A stretch of 64,000 bases of DNA. Origin: Desulfovibrio inopinatus DSM 10711 (GTDB lineage Bacteria > Desulfobacterota > Desulfovibrionia > Desulfovibrionales > Desulfovibrionaceae). The notes under the pieces are model-generated. The model saw nothing but the letters and a program-made list of their open reading frames with translations. It did not search any database and was not told the origin of the DNA. This document shows, in pieces, positions 38,855-46,689 of the stretch; the stretch's first letter is position 1, and the number at the start of each line of letters is the position of its first letter. Where the stretch lies: contig NZ_AUBP01000030.1 in the NCBI RefSeq assembly GCF_000429305.1, positions 1 through 64,000 of the forward strand. Direction: 5' to 3'. Position numbers and translations under genes: made by a program.

Positions 38855-39039
38855 GGTCGCCTGTTCCTTGTTTTCTTTCTTCTTGGGTTATGGCGAATAC
38901 GTAGCGGCCAGACACCAGCCGCAACCGCTCAAATGCATACCGGCATCACTCACCCCGCGCAAGAGTGGAGATTTTTTTTAAAAAAATGAAAAAAGATATT
39001 GACGACCGCAGCAAGTTTACCTAAAAAGTCTGCTCGCAC

Positions 39040-39116
39040 GGTGGCTGTAGCTCAGTTGGTAGAGCACCTGGTTGTGGCCCAGGTGGCCGTGGGTTCAAGT
39101 CCCATCAGTCACCCCA
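39040..39116 (+). tRNA. tRNA-His (GUG)
   Basis: Cloverleaf with an encoded extra G at position -1 opposite C73, the tRNA-His hallmark. Acceptor GTGGCTG / CAGTCAC has one G-U. Anticodon loop TTGTGGC (GUG), T arm with TTCAAGT, CCA encoded. It is followed by accessory DNA. Confidence 0.95.
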
Positions 39117-39132
39117 TAAATTTCTTAAGAAT

Positions 39133-39166
39133 AAGGCTGGTTTAAAAGACTGGCCTTTTCTTTTTC
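39133..39166 (+). terminator. terminator of tRNA-His
   Basis: Nine-pair stem starting AAGGC / GCCTT with two G-U pairs, then TTTTCTTTTT, 16 bp after the tRNA. Confidence 0.65.
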
Positions 39167-39244
39167 CTACCCTATTCCTACCCTTTCGCGGGAAAACGGC
39201 CCTTTCCCTGTCCCTCATTCAGAAAGACTTTCCCCCTTTTTTGC

Positions 39245-41530
39245 CTAAATGAGAGGCAAGGGTGAAGCGCCTGCCTTAGGCCCCATCGACTGATCCACAA
39301 CTTCATACCCCATCGACTTATACCCGCTCAATCGTTTATTCCACATCCGTGCAAGCTGGGGATGGTCATGCTCACAATAATCATAAATACGAACATGTTG
39401 TTTGAGGGAGTGCTCACGGTGAAGACGCCCTGCGTATTGTTGAAGCGTTCCCTTCCAAGAAATAGGCATCGCCAGGAAGAGCGTATCAAGCGGCGGATGA
39501 TCAAAGCCTTCACCTACAAGCCTGCTGTACACTGAAGAGCGTTGTTTTGCAGTCATGCGGCCATGTAAAACAAAACAGTTCTCCAACTGGGGCTCAAGAG
39601 ACTCCTGAAGGATTTGGAGATGTCTTGTCCGCTCCGTCAGGAGAAGTATTTTTCTACCTGCTTCATATGCTTTAAGGACATGCTGGATGATTATATTGTT
39701 CCGCTTTTCATCTTCAACAATGATGCGAAAAACTTCTTGGATGGAGTCTTCGGGAAGATCTTGTGGGGCATCAAGCTGATACGCGAAGACTTCAAGATTC
39801 ACGGGCGCGTTTTCAGGCATCTTTGCCTTGTGGACGATATCTCCACACTGCAAAAATAATATGGGGTGATGACCATCCCGTCGAATGGGAGTCGCGGTTA
39901 GACCTATGACATATTTGGCTTTTGCCTGCTTGAGAATGGCCTCGAAGGAATAGGCGGATATGTGATGACATTCATCAACGATGACCTGCCCATAGTTATC
40001 GAGAAAGGTCGCAAGGTCCTCCCTTCTACCGAGTGACTGCATAATCGCTATATCGACTTTTCCTGTTGGAAGGTCCTTTCCCCCTCCTATCACACCGGGA
40101 GGCGAAGGAAGGTCGAGAAATGATGACAATCGCTCCTGCCATTGACGCATCAAATTGGCCCGGTGAACGAGGACCAACGTGCTTACTTTTCGCTTGGCGA
40201 TGAGCGCCGCCCCGACAATCGTTTTCCCAAAGGCGGTGGGTGCGCATAATGTCCCGACATCGTTTTTCAATATGTCTTTGAGTGCTGCCTTTTGGTCTTT
40301 CCGCAGGTTGCCCCTGAATCGTGCTTTAATTGGGGCTCCAGCCAGTCGTTCGTCTTGAATTCTTGCTCCAACCTCGTTCAGTTGCAGCAAATTTTGCACA
40401 GCAGGAAAGCATCCACGCGGCAGGCCAATATGCTGAGGATAGTTCTCCGCACAGCCAATGATGCGGGGCTTGTCCCAAACAGGCATTCGCATGGCCTGAG
40501 CTTTGTAAAATTCCAAATTCTGGAAAGCGGCAAGGCGTATCAATTTGTTGAGTAACGGTTGAGGCACATTATCTTTTTGAATGAAAATTTGATTTGCCAA
40601 GACGACATCAAGTGGATGCCTTCCGCCTGCTGTACGGAGTATGGCATCCTCCAACTCACTTCGAGACAACGAAATCAGCGAAGCAAGAAAGCTCCATTGG
40701 TCTGGATAAGGCGTGAAATCATCACGGACAAAAACGCTTCCGCCCCTTTCTCTTGGTATCTTTTGCAAAGGAAGGGCGATGAGATTGCCAAAACCGCCTT
40801 TGGGCAGAGTGTCCTGATTGGGGAAGAGTCTGTCGTAGCTTTCCAACGACGATTGCCTCAACCGAGCGCAGGTATGACAGATCAGAGCTGTGCCCAAACT
40901 TCGCGCCTCTCTAGCTGAAACTGCTTCCGAGAAGAATATCCAAGCATGTGCGCCATTACGGGACCGTGATATTTCCAATGCCGCTGGGACATTGATCTCA
41001 TGGCAAGATTCCATGAAGGCCGTAGCGTCTTTGCGCCATTCAGCCTTGTCAAAATCAACAGCCAAAAACAAACACGTATCATCGGGCAACAACGGATAAA
41101 CACCCATGGTTTGCTTGCCCGTCAAATGATCATAAATCTCGGCGTCAGTAACTGGTTTCAATGACCGGTTATCGCATAAAGCACATTTCACTTTCGGCTT
41201 ATGACAAACTCCAGGCCGCCATTCATTGCTGCACGCTGGTGAATATCCGGCTTTCCCCGTTTTTGCTGATTCCCACCTCAACGGGAATACATCTTGTCGT
41301 CCGCGAAAGAGACGCTTGAAAAGAGCTATCTTTTCAGATGGGGTCATTCCCGCAGTGCAGGTATCATTAGAGATAGCAATGGCTACTTCTTGTTCGTTTT
41401 GAGCAGGAGGCGCTTCCCAGGCAATGCCATGCGAATCGAGGAGAGATTTGAGGCGTGAGTTTTCTTCTTTCAGGAGCGCAAGGTCATCCTGGAGTTTCTT
41501 GAGTTCATCTTTGGGTTCAGATTCGTTCAT
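39245..41530 (-). CDS. TOTE-type primase-helicase (AEP primase fused to SF2 helicase)
   Basis: A 761-residue protein. In order: coiled coil (5-33), Cys-rich zinc-binding stretch (C100, C109, C116, C119), an archaeo-eukaryotic primase-type domain with metal-binding F-L-A-V-D-F-D (Asp159, Asp161) and R-N-G-A-H-A-W (His195), then a superfamily 2 helicase with Walker A A-F-G-K-T (near 433-437), D-E-C-H-H (519-523) and T-A-T-P (545). This is the layout of the core protein of TOTE conflict systems, proposed anti-mobile-element defences. It sits directly after tRNA-His and beside a toxin-antitoxin pair. All motifs are intact, so it is probably active. Confidence 0.85.
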   Translation of the reverse strand: MNESEPKDELKKLQDDLALLKEENSRLKSLLDSHGIAWEAPPAQNEQEVAIAISNDTCTAGMTPSEKIALFKRLFRGRQDVFPLRWESAKTGKAGYSPACSNEWRPGVCHKPKVKCALCDNRSLKPVTDAEIYDHLTGKQTMGVYPLLPDDTCLFLAVDFDKAEWRKDATAFMESCHEINVPAALEISRSRNGAHAWIFFSEAVSAREARSLGTALICHTCARLRQSSLESYDRLFPNQDTLPKGGFGNLIALPLQKIPRERGGSVFVRDDFTPYPDQWSFLASLISLSRSELEDAILRTAGGRHPLDVVLANQIFIQKDNVPQPLLNKLIRLAAFQNLEFYKAQAMRMPVWDKPRIIGCAENYPQHIGLPRGCFPAVQNLLQLNEVGARIQDERLAGAPIKARFRGNLRKDQKAALKDILKNDVGTLCAPTAFGKTIVGAALIAKRKVSTLVLVHRANLMRQWQERLSSFLDLPSPPGVIGGGKDLPTGKVDIAIMQSLGRREDLATFLDNYGQVIVDECHHISAYSFEAILKQAKAKYVIGLTATPIRRDGHHPILFLQCGDIVHKAKMPENAPVNLEVFAYQLDAPQDLPEDSIQEVFRIIVEDEKRNNIIIQHVLKAYEAGRKILLLTERTRHLQILQESLEPQLENCFVLHGRMTAKQRSSVYSRLVGEGFDHPPLDTLFLAMPISWKGTLQQYAGRLHREHSLKQHVRIYDYCEHDHPQLARMWNKRLSGYKSMGYEVVDQSMGPKAGASPLPLI

Positions 41531-41560
41531 TGTTGTGGGGGGAACAGTCAGATCACGGCT

Positions 41561-42037
41561 TCAGTCTTCCAACCGTTCTATGGCCTTTTTCCAAGGCAAC
41601 CTGCGTCCCGATTGTTCCATCTTCTCGTACGCAGCCTTAGCGATACTTATCGTGATCTTTTCGCTCTTCACCATCTCTTCTACAAGCCATATCCTGCAGT
41701 GGACACTCACACCTTCCTCTTCAGCCTCCATTTCCAGGTGCTTATCCCCTGTGAGAAGTGAACAATTTTCCTGTTTGGCCAATGCCAGTGCAAAGAGGTC
41801 ATTCCGGCTGGGGTGTCTGTAGGACTGCATCATTTCCATTGCGACAAGCATGGACTCTGCACTCAATGCTCTTTGCTCCAGCCCATAGTCCAGAAAATAC
41901 GCATGGAATTCGGAAAGCTCCTCAACGAAAAGGATGTTGGGAATAATGAATTGGCATTTGAGACTGAACATGGAGACAAGCAGCCCGCCTTCCTCCATGT
42001 CAATCAAGATATTCGCATCACTGACAAGGAGCAGCAT
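41561..42037 (-). CDS. PIN-domain protein, probable toxin
   Basis: A 158-residue PIN-like nuclease. The N-terminal V-S-D-A-N-I-L-I-D gives the first acidic residues (Asp7 and Asp12), a central acidic pair lies in E-E-L-S-E-F, and the third metal site is N-D-L-F-A-L-A-L-A followed by L-L-T-G-D. Its start overlaps the end of the Xre-ImmA gene by 20 bp, so the pair is translationally coupled in antitoxin-toxin order. RNA cleavage is the expected activity. Confidence 0.8.
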   Translation of the reverse strand: MLLLVSDANILIDMEEGGLLVSMFSLKCQFIIPNILFVEELSEFHAYFLDYGLEQRALSAESMLVAMEMMQSYRHPSRNDLFALALAKQENCSLLTGDKHLEMEAEEEGVSVHCRIWLVEEMVKSEKITISIAKAAYEKMEQSGRRLPWKKAIERLED

Positions 42038-43085
42038 CTATCTCTTCCATGCTACGGTAGCGACGGAATTTGTCCAAAGGAAGGCTGAGAAGTTCAGCAG
42101 CCTTGGAGTCCCCGATGTACTCTTCCGCAAGGGCGTGGAAAACAAGGTTGCAGAAAACCTTGCCCGTCTCGGAATTAACCGGCTCCCCAGGCTCACATTT
42201 GCGCCACCCCTTCTCTCCGAACTGGATGTTGAGGTGCTTGTAGTACCCTTCCTTGATGATTCCCAGATCAAGCGCCCGGCGTATGATCGCGGCCATGCTG
42301 AGCCCAAATTCATGCTTGAGCGACAGCACCTCGCGAAATTCAAGAGAAGAGCGCTTCTGGCCTAAATAGGCTTTGACCGAATAATCGGGAAACAGAAAGG
42401 CCCCCGCAAAACGATGACAAGCCTTTTCACTGTCAAGTTCGTCACTCAAACGGTTAGCGAGAACAAGGTGTCCCAACTCGTGAGCCAGGGTAAAACGCTG
42501 GCGATCTCCAGGCCAATATTTCCCAACAACGACAACAGGAGATTCTGCCGCATAGGCCAGCAGGCCATCAAACTTGGCGTCTTCTCGGGCATCAATGCAA
42601 AAGACGCGGATGCCTTTCATTTCCAGCAGATCAATTAGAACCGGGATCGGATTCATCCCGAGGTCCCATTGATGCCGGACATGGTTGGCAACAACCTCAA
42701 CCTGATCATAACTCTGAATCTTGGCGGGCAGACCTTCTGGAAGAGTGAAGGTTTCCACAGGCGTTTGGGGGAACAAGCCCTCAAGTTCCATGCGCCGTTC
42801 AATTTGATCCAGAATTTCGTGTGTAATCGCCTGCAAACGTTTTTTCGGAAGACTACTCTGCTTCCGATAATCAACTTGCGACAACGTAATCTTTTCAGGC
42901 CGGAAAAAATACTCGGACCGAACGCCAAGCACCTTGCCCAGCTTCAGCAGGGTTGTCGAATCAGGCATGGCTTGATCCTTCTCAAACTTGTTGATCCACG
43001 TATGGCTAACACCCACCTCCTCGGCCAAACTCCGCAGGGACAGGTCGGCGGCCTTTCGTGCGCGATGCAATCGTTCACCGATCAT
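42018..43085 (-). CDS. Xre-ImmA/IrrE fusion regulator, probable antitoxin
   Basis: A 355-residue two-domain protein. Residues 4-58 are a Cro/CI-type helix-turn-helix (S-L-R-S-L-A-E-E-V-G-V-S-H-T-W-I-N). A COG2856-type metallopeptidase domain follows with H-E-L-G-H at 202-206. A start at 43085 has AAGGAG 9 nt upstream and puts the HTH at the N-terminus. The coupled PIN gene and an inverted repeat just upstream suggest an autoregulated antitoxin. The related fusions also occur as phage-type protease regulators. Confidence 0.85.
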   Translation of the reverse strand: MIGERLHRARKAADLSLRSLAEEVGVSHTWINKFEKDQAMPDSTTLLKLGKVLGVRSEYFFRPEKITLSQVDYRKQSSLPKKRLQAITHEILDQIERRMELEGLFPQTPVETFTLPEGLPAKIQSYDQVEVVANHVRHQWDLGMNPIPVLIDLLEMKGIRVFCIDAREDAKFDGLLAYAAESPVVVVGKYWPGDRQRFTLAHELGHLVLANRLSDELDSEKACHRFAGAFLFPDYSVKAYLGQKRSSLEFREVLSLKHEFGLSMAAIIRRALDLGIIKEGYYKHLNIQFGEKGWRKCEPGEPVNSETGKVFCNLVFHALAEEYIGDSKAAELLSLPLDKFRRYRSMEEIDAAPCQ

Positions 43086-43100
43086 GGCTTCATTCTCCTT

Positions 43101-43136
43101 GTTTACAAATGTAGTCTCTCTTCTCATTTTGTAAAC
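43101..43136 (-). promoter_or_regulatory. probable operator of the Xre-ImmA / PIN operon
   Basis: Perfect 9-bp inverted repeat GTTTACAAA (43101-43109) and TTTGTAAAC (43128-43136), 18 bp apart, starting 16 bp before the start codon. Placement over the promoter fits autorepression by the Xre domain. Confidence 0.6.
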
Positions 43137-43468
43137 TAAAAGATAAAATGAGGCACTACTTTTTGTGCAAAAAATGATAGCGTGGGAGGTGCCCATTGGA
43201 GATGGAAGTCCCAAATAGCTGCTACCCCTCTTGACCAAAGTTCAAGAGGCCTATGATAGCACCTCTTAATACACTGTAATAGCCAGGAATTCTTTGGAGA
43301 AACCACTTAAATGCCATACCTGGATAACGACTACGAAGCGTTGATTTTCTTCAACTTATTTCGGCACGAGTGAACACTCTTGCTGGAAAAGCATAGGAAT
43401 CTGGGGAATCCAGGTTCACCGAAGGTTCACCGAAAAGTGACGCTCACAGACATGCGAAAGCTTTGTAC

Positions 43469-43503
43469 CTGCCCCCCCGGCCTTTAGGCCTGGCGGGGGA
43501 GGT
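43469..43503. repeat. GC-rich hairpin
   Basis: CCCCCCCGGCC / GGCC-TGGC-GGGGG arms around TTTA form a strong imperfect hairpin in otherwise AT-rich DNA. No T run follows, so it is not an obvious terminator. Confidence 0.55.
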
Positions 43504-43518
43504 TCAGTGGTACCTAAA

Positions 43519-43571
43519 GTGGTGCGTGACACGGTCGGTTGCCAAACGATTTTGGCAACTTACTTGGCAAC
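43519..43571 (+). repeat. 53-bp direct repeat, copy 1
   Basis: Begins GTGGTGCGTGACACG and contains the perfect inverted repeat GTTGCCAAA-CGAT-TTTGGCAAC. It differs from copy 2 at only two positions. Confidence 0.8.
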
Positions 43572-43869
43572 AAGAGTGGTAACTTGCTGGTAACCAAGGC
43601 CAAGTCCTCGTATTTTGTAAAGCCATGCGTGTATTTTTTATACGGCTGCATTTTCACCCAAACGAGCAAAGATAAGTGTTCATAGGGATATCGAGACAGT
43701 CGATTTGTGAAAAGTGAACTATTCTCAAACTTGATTCTCTAGCGTGAACCTGAGGCTCAATCGCCCCCGTATATTTTGACGCATGGGAAGGATCCTTTTT
43801 TTCTTTCCACGCCATAAGCAATGTACTTTTCAACTTAGGCACCACTTCATTTTTCACTGGTGCCTTGAG

Positions 43870-43922
43870 GTGGTGCGTGACACGCTCGGTTGCCAAACGA
43901 TTTTGGCAACTTGCTTGGCAAC
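43870..43922 (+). repeat. 53-bp direct repeat, copy 2
   Basis: Same unit as at 43519 with the same 9-bp inverted repeat, 351 bp downstream in the same orientation. The DNA between the copies is not itself repeated. Confidence 0.8.
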
Positions 43923-44290
43923 TCACGTGGAACGCTCGGTGGAACGGTATTCACTGTGGTGTTCACAAAAGCCCTCAGGAACCCCTGTTTTCTCTGGAAA
44001 AATCTTCTGTTCGCTGTTCACATGAGTGTTCACAAAATGATGCCTCTCCGTCACCCTACTCATTCAGAAGCAACCGTTCTTCTCTTCCCTTGACCCACAA
44101 TCAAGCGCCTGCCCCCCCTCATTCACCAATTCTCACAGACTTTTCCCAGCTCAGTCAACACTGCATCCTCCACCATGATTAACCGGCTGCTCCACCACCG
44201 AATTTTTCAGGGGGCCGGTCAGCGTTTCAACAAACCGTGCCCTGAAATATATTCGGGGTGAAACTGACGAGGATTGAACTCCTGACCTCA

Positions 44291-44332
44291 TAAATTCAAG
44301 AGGCCGTGGGTTCAAATCCCTCCAGCCCACCA
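44291..44332 (+). pseudogene. 3' tRNA remnant ending in CCA
   Basis: The sequence has a T-arm (GTGGG-TTCAAAT-CCCTC, one mismatch), acceptor strand, discriminator A and CCA, and is followed by a strong terminator, as a tRNA gene would be. There is no matching 5' half. The block GGCCGTGGGTTCAA (44302-44315) is identical to part of tRNA-His (39085-39098). It may be the far attachment-site scar of the 39.1-44.3 kb island. Confidence 0.6.
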
Positions 44333-44350
44333 AAAAATTTCCAATACATT

Positions 44351-44388
44351 GGCCCGGTTATCCTTCAAGATAACCGGGCCTTTTCTTT
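44351..44388 (+). terminator. terminator behind the tRNA remnant
   Basis: Perfect 12-bp stem GGCCCGGTTATC / GATAACCGGGCC with a 6-nt loop, then TTTTCTTTT. Confidence 0.9.
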
Positions 44389-44522
44389 TGCGGTGAACCT
44401 ATCGGTGAACCGGGTGTGAACATCTCTCCACCGAGAAACATCTTTACCCGCTGAAATAACTCTGTTTAAAAGCATCGGGGATATTTTCTTAGCATAGCTA
44501 TAAAGATTACAAGGATCAGATA

Positions 44523-45503
44523 ATGGAAAGTGAAGCTGTAGAAGTCAAAAACATAACCAAATGTTTCGGAGAGGTGCAGGCGGTAGACGGCATCTCGTTC
44601 AGTATTCACAAGGGAGAATTGTTCGGGTTTCTCGGTCCCAACGGGGCCGGAAAGACAACCACTATCAACCTGCTTACCGGGCTGGCGAGAGCCGACTCCG
44701 GTTCAATTCGGATATGCGGAATAGATTGCACACGGAACCCTCGGGCCGCACAGCACCTGATTGGCGTAGTTCCGGATGAAAGCAACCTCTATCCGGAACT
44801 CACCGGATTCGAAAATTTATGTTTCTGTGCAGCACTGTATGGAATACGAAAGGAGGAACGCCAAAACCGGGCCAGCAAGCTCCTAAAGGATTTCGGTTTG
44901 GAAAAGGCGGCGAAGCGTAAATTCGCCGGGTATTCCAAAGGGATGAAGCGTAAGCTGACCATAGCCGCAGGAATCATCCATCATCCGGATGTTCTTTTTC
45001 TCGACGAGCCCACCACCGGTATCGACGTGGCCAGTGCCAGACAGGTCCGGCAACTCGTGTCCACGCTTCACCATGGAGGAACCACAATTTTCCTGACCAC
45101 CCACTACATCGAGGAAGCCGAGCGCCTGTGTGATCGTATAGCATTTATAGTCGCAGGGGGCATCAAGTGTATCGATTCAGCGCAGCATCTTATTCAGCCG
45201 CTCCAGTCGCGACATATACTTCAGATCGCTTGTAATGAGGTCTTGCCCGAAAACTTGCCGGAGGTTCTTGCCAACGCGTTTCCGGAAATCGACTTTTCAC
45301 TGTCCGACCTTCACTCAATTCGAGTTGAAGCGGATAGTCCCGTGAATGTCGGGCCACTTGTCCGCATCCTTGAGGAGCAACACTTTACAGTGATGGAAGC
45401 CCGGAGAAAAAGACAATCTCTCGAAGATGTGTTCGTGCAAATTACCGGACTCGAAACCAATGAGCTGCGCAACGAGAAGGAATTGAAGGGTGGCAGGTCA
45501 TGA
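44523..45503 (+). CDS. ABC exporter ATP-binding protein (DrrA/NodI type)
   Basis: A 326-residue ATPase. Walker A G-P-N-G-A-G-K-T-T (about 39-47), signature Y-S-K-G-M-K-R-K (a variant of LSGGQ), Walker B V-L-F-L-D-E-P-T-T-G and switch T-T-H-Y are all present. A C-terminal extension of about 90 residues follows, as in drug/polysaccharide exporters. The last 4 bp overlap the permease start (ATGA). The substrate is unknown. Confidence 0.9.
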   Translation: MESEAVEVKNITKCFGEVQAVDGISFSIHKGELFGFLGPNGAGKTTTINLLTGLARADSGSIRICGIDCTRNPRAAQHLIGVVPDESNLYPELTGFENLCFCAALYGIRKEERQNRASKLLKDFGLEKAAKRKFAGYSKGMKRKLTIAAGIIHHPDVLFLDEPTTGIDVASARQVRQLVSTLHHGGTTIFLTTHYIEEAERLCDRIAFIVAGGIKCIDSAQHLIQPLQSRHILQIACNEVLPENLPEVLANAFPEIDFSLSDLHSIRVEADSPVNVGPLVRILEEQHFTVMEARRKRQSLEDVFVQITGLETNELRNEKELKGGRS

Positions 45504-46237
45504 AAAAGCTCATCAGCTACTGGAACATACTGGTCAAAGATATGCGGACATATTACCTGAAGCCGCCGAATATCAGCTGGGGCCTTATCTTCCCGCTGGC
45601 GTGGACCGCCATGTTCTTCATCCGGTCAGGGAAAGGCTTGGAAAGCGTGCCGCAATTGTTGCCAGGAGTTGTCGCCGTATCAATTCTGTTCGGCACCACA
45701 TCAATGTTGGCGGTGACGGTGACCTTTGAAAAAAAGAACCGATCCTTCGAACGACTGCTGCTTGCCCCCATCCCCTTCGAGTTGCTCATGTTCGCCAAGA
45801 CGAGCGGAGCCATTCTCTTCGGTATGGCCAACGCGTTTGTGCCAGTAATCATGGCCATATTCCTAACTGATTTGGCACATGTGGACTGGATGCTGTTTGT
45901 GTCGTCTGTTCTCCTTATCGCTGTGGCTTCAACGTTCTTGGGGCTGTTCATCGCAGTGGCGGTCAACGAAGTTTTTGAGGCACAGACGTTTTCCAACTTC
46001 TTTCGTTTTCCCATGATCTTTCTGTGCGGCCTTTTTTTCCCCATAGAGAAACTTCCCATCCTGTTGAAGCCGTTATCCTATGTATTGCCCCTGACGTATG
46101 GAGTGGATGTGCTGCATGGGGCTGTGAACGGCAAACATATTTTCCCCTACACGGTTGATTTGTTTATTCTTTGTTTGTTCTGCGCCGGATTGTTTTGGGC
46201 AAGCCTTTATAATATCAAAAGACGGTGGATTGCCTGA
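45500..46237 (+). CDS. ABC-2 type exporter permease
   Basis: A 245-residue protein with six hydrophobic segments and the ABC-2 family feature of a conserved F-F-P-I-E-K-L-P stretch before the fifth segment. A GAGC loop (K-N-R-S-F-E-R-L-L-L-A-P) follows the second segment, as in DrrB/NodJ permeases. It forms a two-gene exporter with the preceding ATPase. Confidence 0.88.
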   Translation: MKKLISYWNILVKDMRTYYLKPPNISWGLIFPLAWTAMFFIRSGKGLESVPQLLPGVVAVSILFGTTSMLAVTVTFEKKNRSFERLLLAPIPFELLMFAKTSGAILFGMANAFVPVIMAIFLTDLAHVDWMLFVSSVLLIAVASTFLGLFIAVAVNEVFEAQTFSNFFRFPMIFLCGLFFPIEKLPILLKPLSYVLPLTYGVDVLHGAVNGKHIFPYTVDLFILCLFCAGLFWASLYNIKRRWIA

Positions 46238-46239
46238 TC

Positions 46240-46500
46240 GTCCGCAACAGAATCCAGTGACAAAATGTTGCTGGAAGCTTGAAAGCGTAGACAAGTCTAC
46301 CATTGGCGTCATATTGCCGCCGCTGCTTTCCGATGGAAGCCTCTTGTGCACAGATGGTGCTCATGTCTACAGTTCGGTCGTGAAAGACTACAAAATTCCG
46401 CATGGGAAGGGGACGTTGCGACCAAGTACTTACCCAACTTCCTTGGCTGGCTGTGAGTGCTTGAGCGAGTTAAAAACCAGTTGTCTCCAATCCGAGTTTT
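46240..46500 (+). pseudogene. decayed IS1595-type transposase
   Basis: One frame carries I-G-V-I-L-P-P-L-L-S-D-G-S-L-L-C-T-D-G-A-H-V-Y, the middle of an IS1595-family DDE transposase including a catalytic-type Asp (C-T-D-G). A second frame then reads V-A-T-K-Y-L-P-N-F-L-G-W-L, stop, V-L-E-R, the family's typical C-terminal N-Y-L-G-W stretch. About 40 residues between them are missing and there is a nonsense codon, so it is inactive. It follows directly after the ABC permease gene. Confidence 0.65.
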
Positions 46501-46625
46501 CACAGTGACTCTGGAATAAATTCAACACAAATGTGCGATCAGCTCATGGAGAAATATCTCCAGCTCGCCAAGGTCGTTTATCGTTATTCAACACCTCGGG
46601 TATGATCGATAAGAAAAAGTCGACC

Positions 46626-46689
46626 TAACCCGTATACTGCATAATGCCCCAGGTCTTATGACTCGGGGCATTATGCAGTATACGGGTTA
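46626..46689. repeat. 25-bp perfect inverted repeat overlapping the selenoprotein stop codon
   Basis: Two 25-bp arms (46626-46650 and 46665-46689) are exact reverse complements. The 14-nt centre can form four more pairs, giving an almost unbroken long hairpin. The arms begin TAACCCGTATACTGC. The right arm's outer TTA is the TAA stop of the minus-strand operon. It may be two abutted insertion-sequence ends, a MITE, or an operon-end hairpin; there is no T run. Confidence 0.85.

Larger units (their letters stand above)
43137..44290. other. repeat-rich non-coding stretch of the island
   Basis: About 1.15 kb without a supported gene. It contains a GC-rich hairpin, a 53-bp direct repeat, tandem GGTTCACCGA units (about 43412-43432) and related GTGTTCACAAAA units near 43970-44040. 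One minus-strand open frame here is only the reverse reading of tRNA-like DNA. The content resembles the eroded end of an integrated element. Confidence 0.5.

Noticed and set aside
43519-43922. CRISPR array
   Set aside because: Only two 53-bp copies with a 298-bp gap, no regular spacers and no cas genes.
44151-44333. Minus-strand open frame reading W-R-D-L-N-P-R-P-L-E-F
   Set aside because: This is the well-known false protein produced by reading tRNA-like DNA backwards; it lies on the tRNA remnant.
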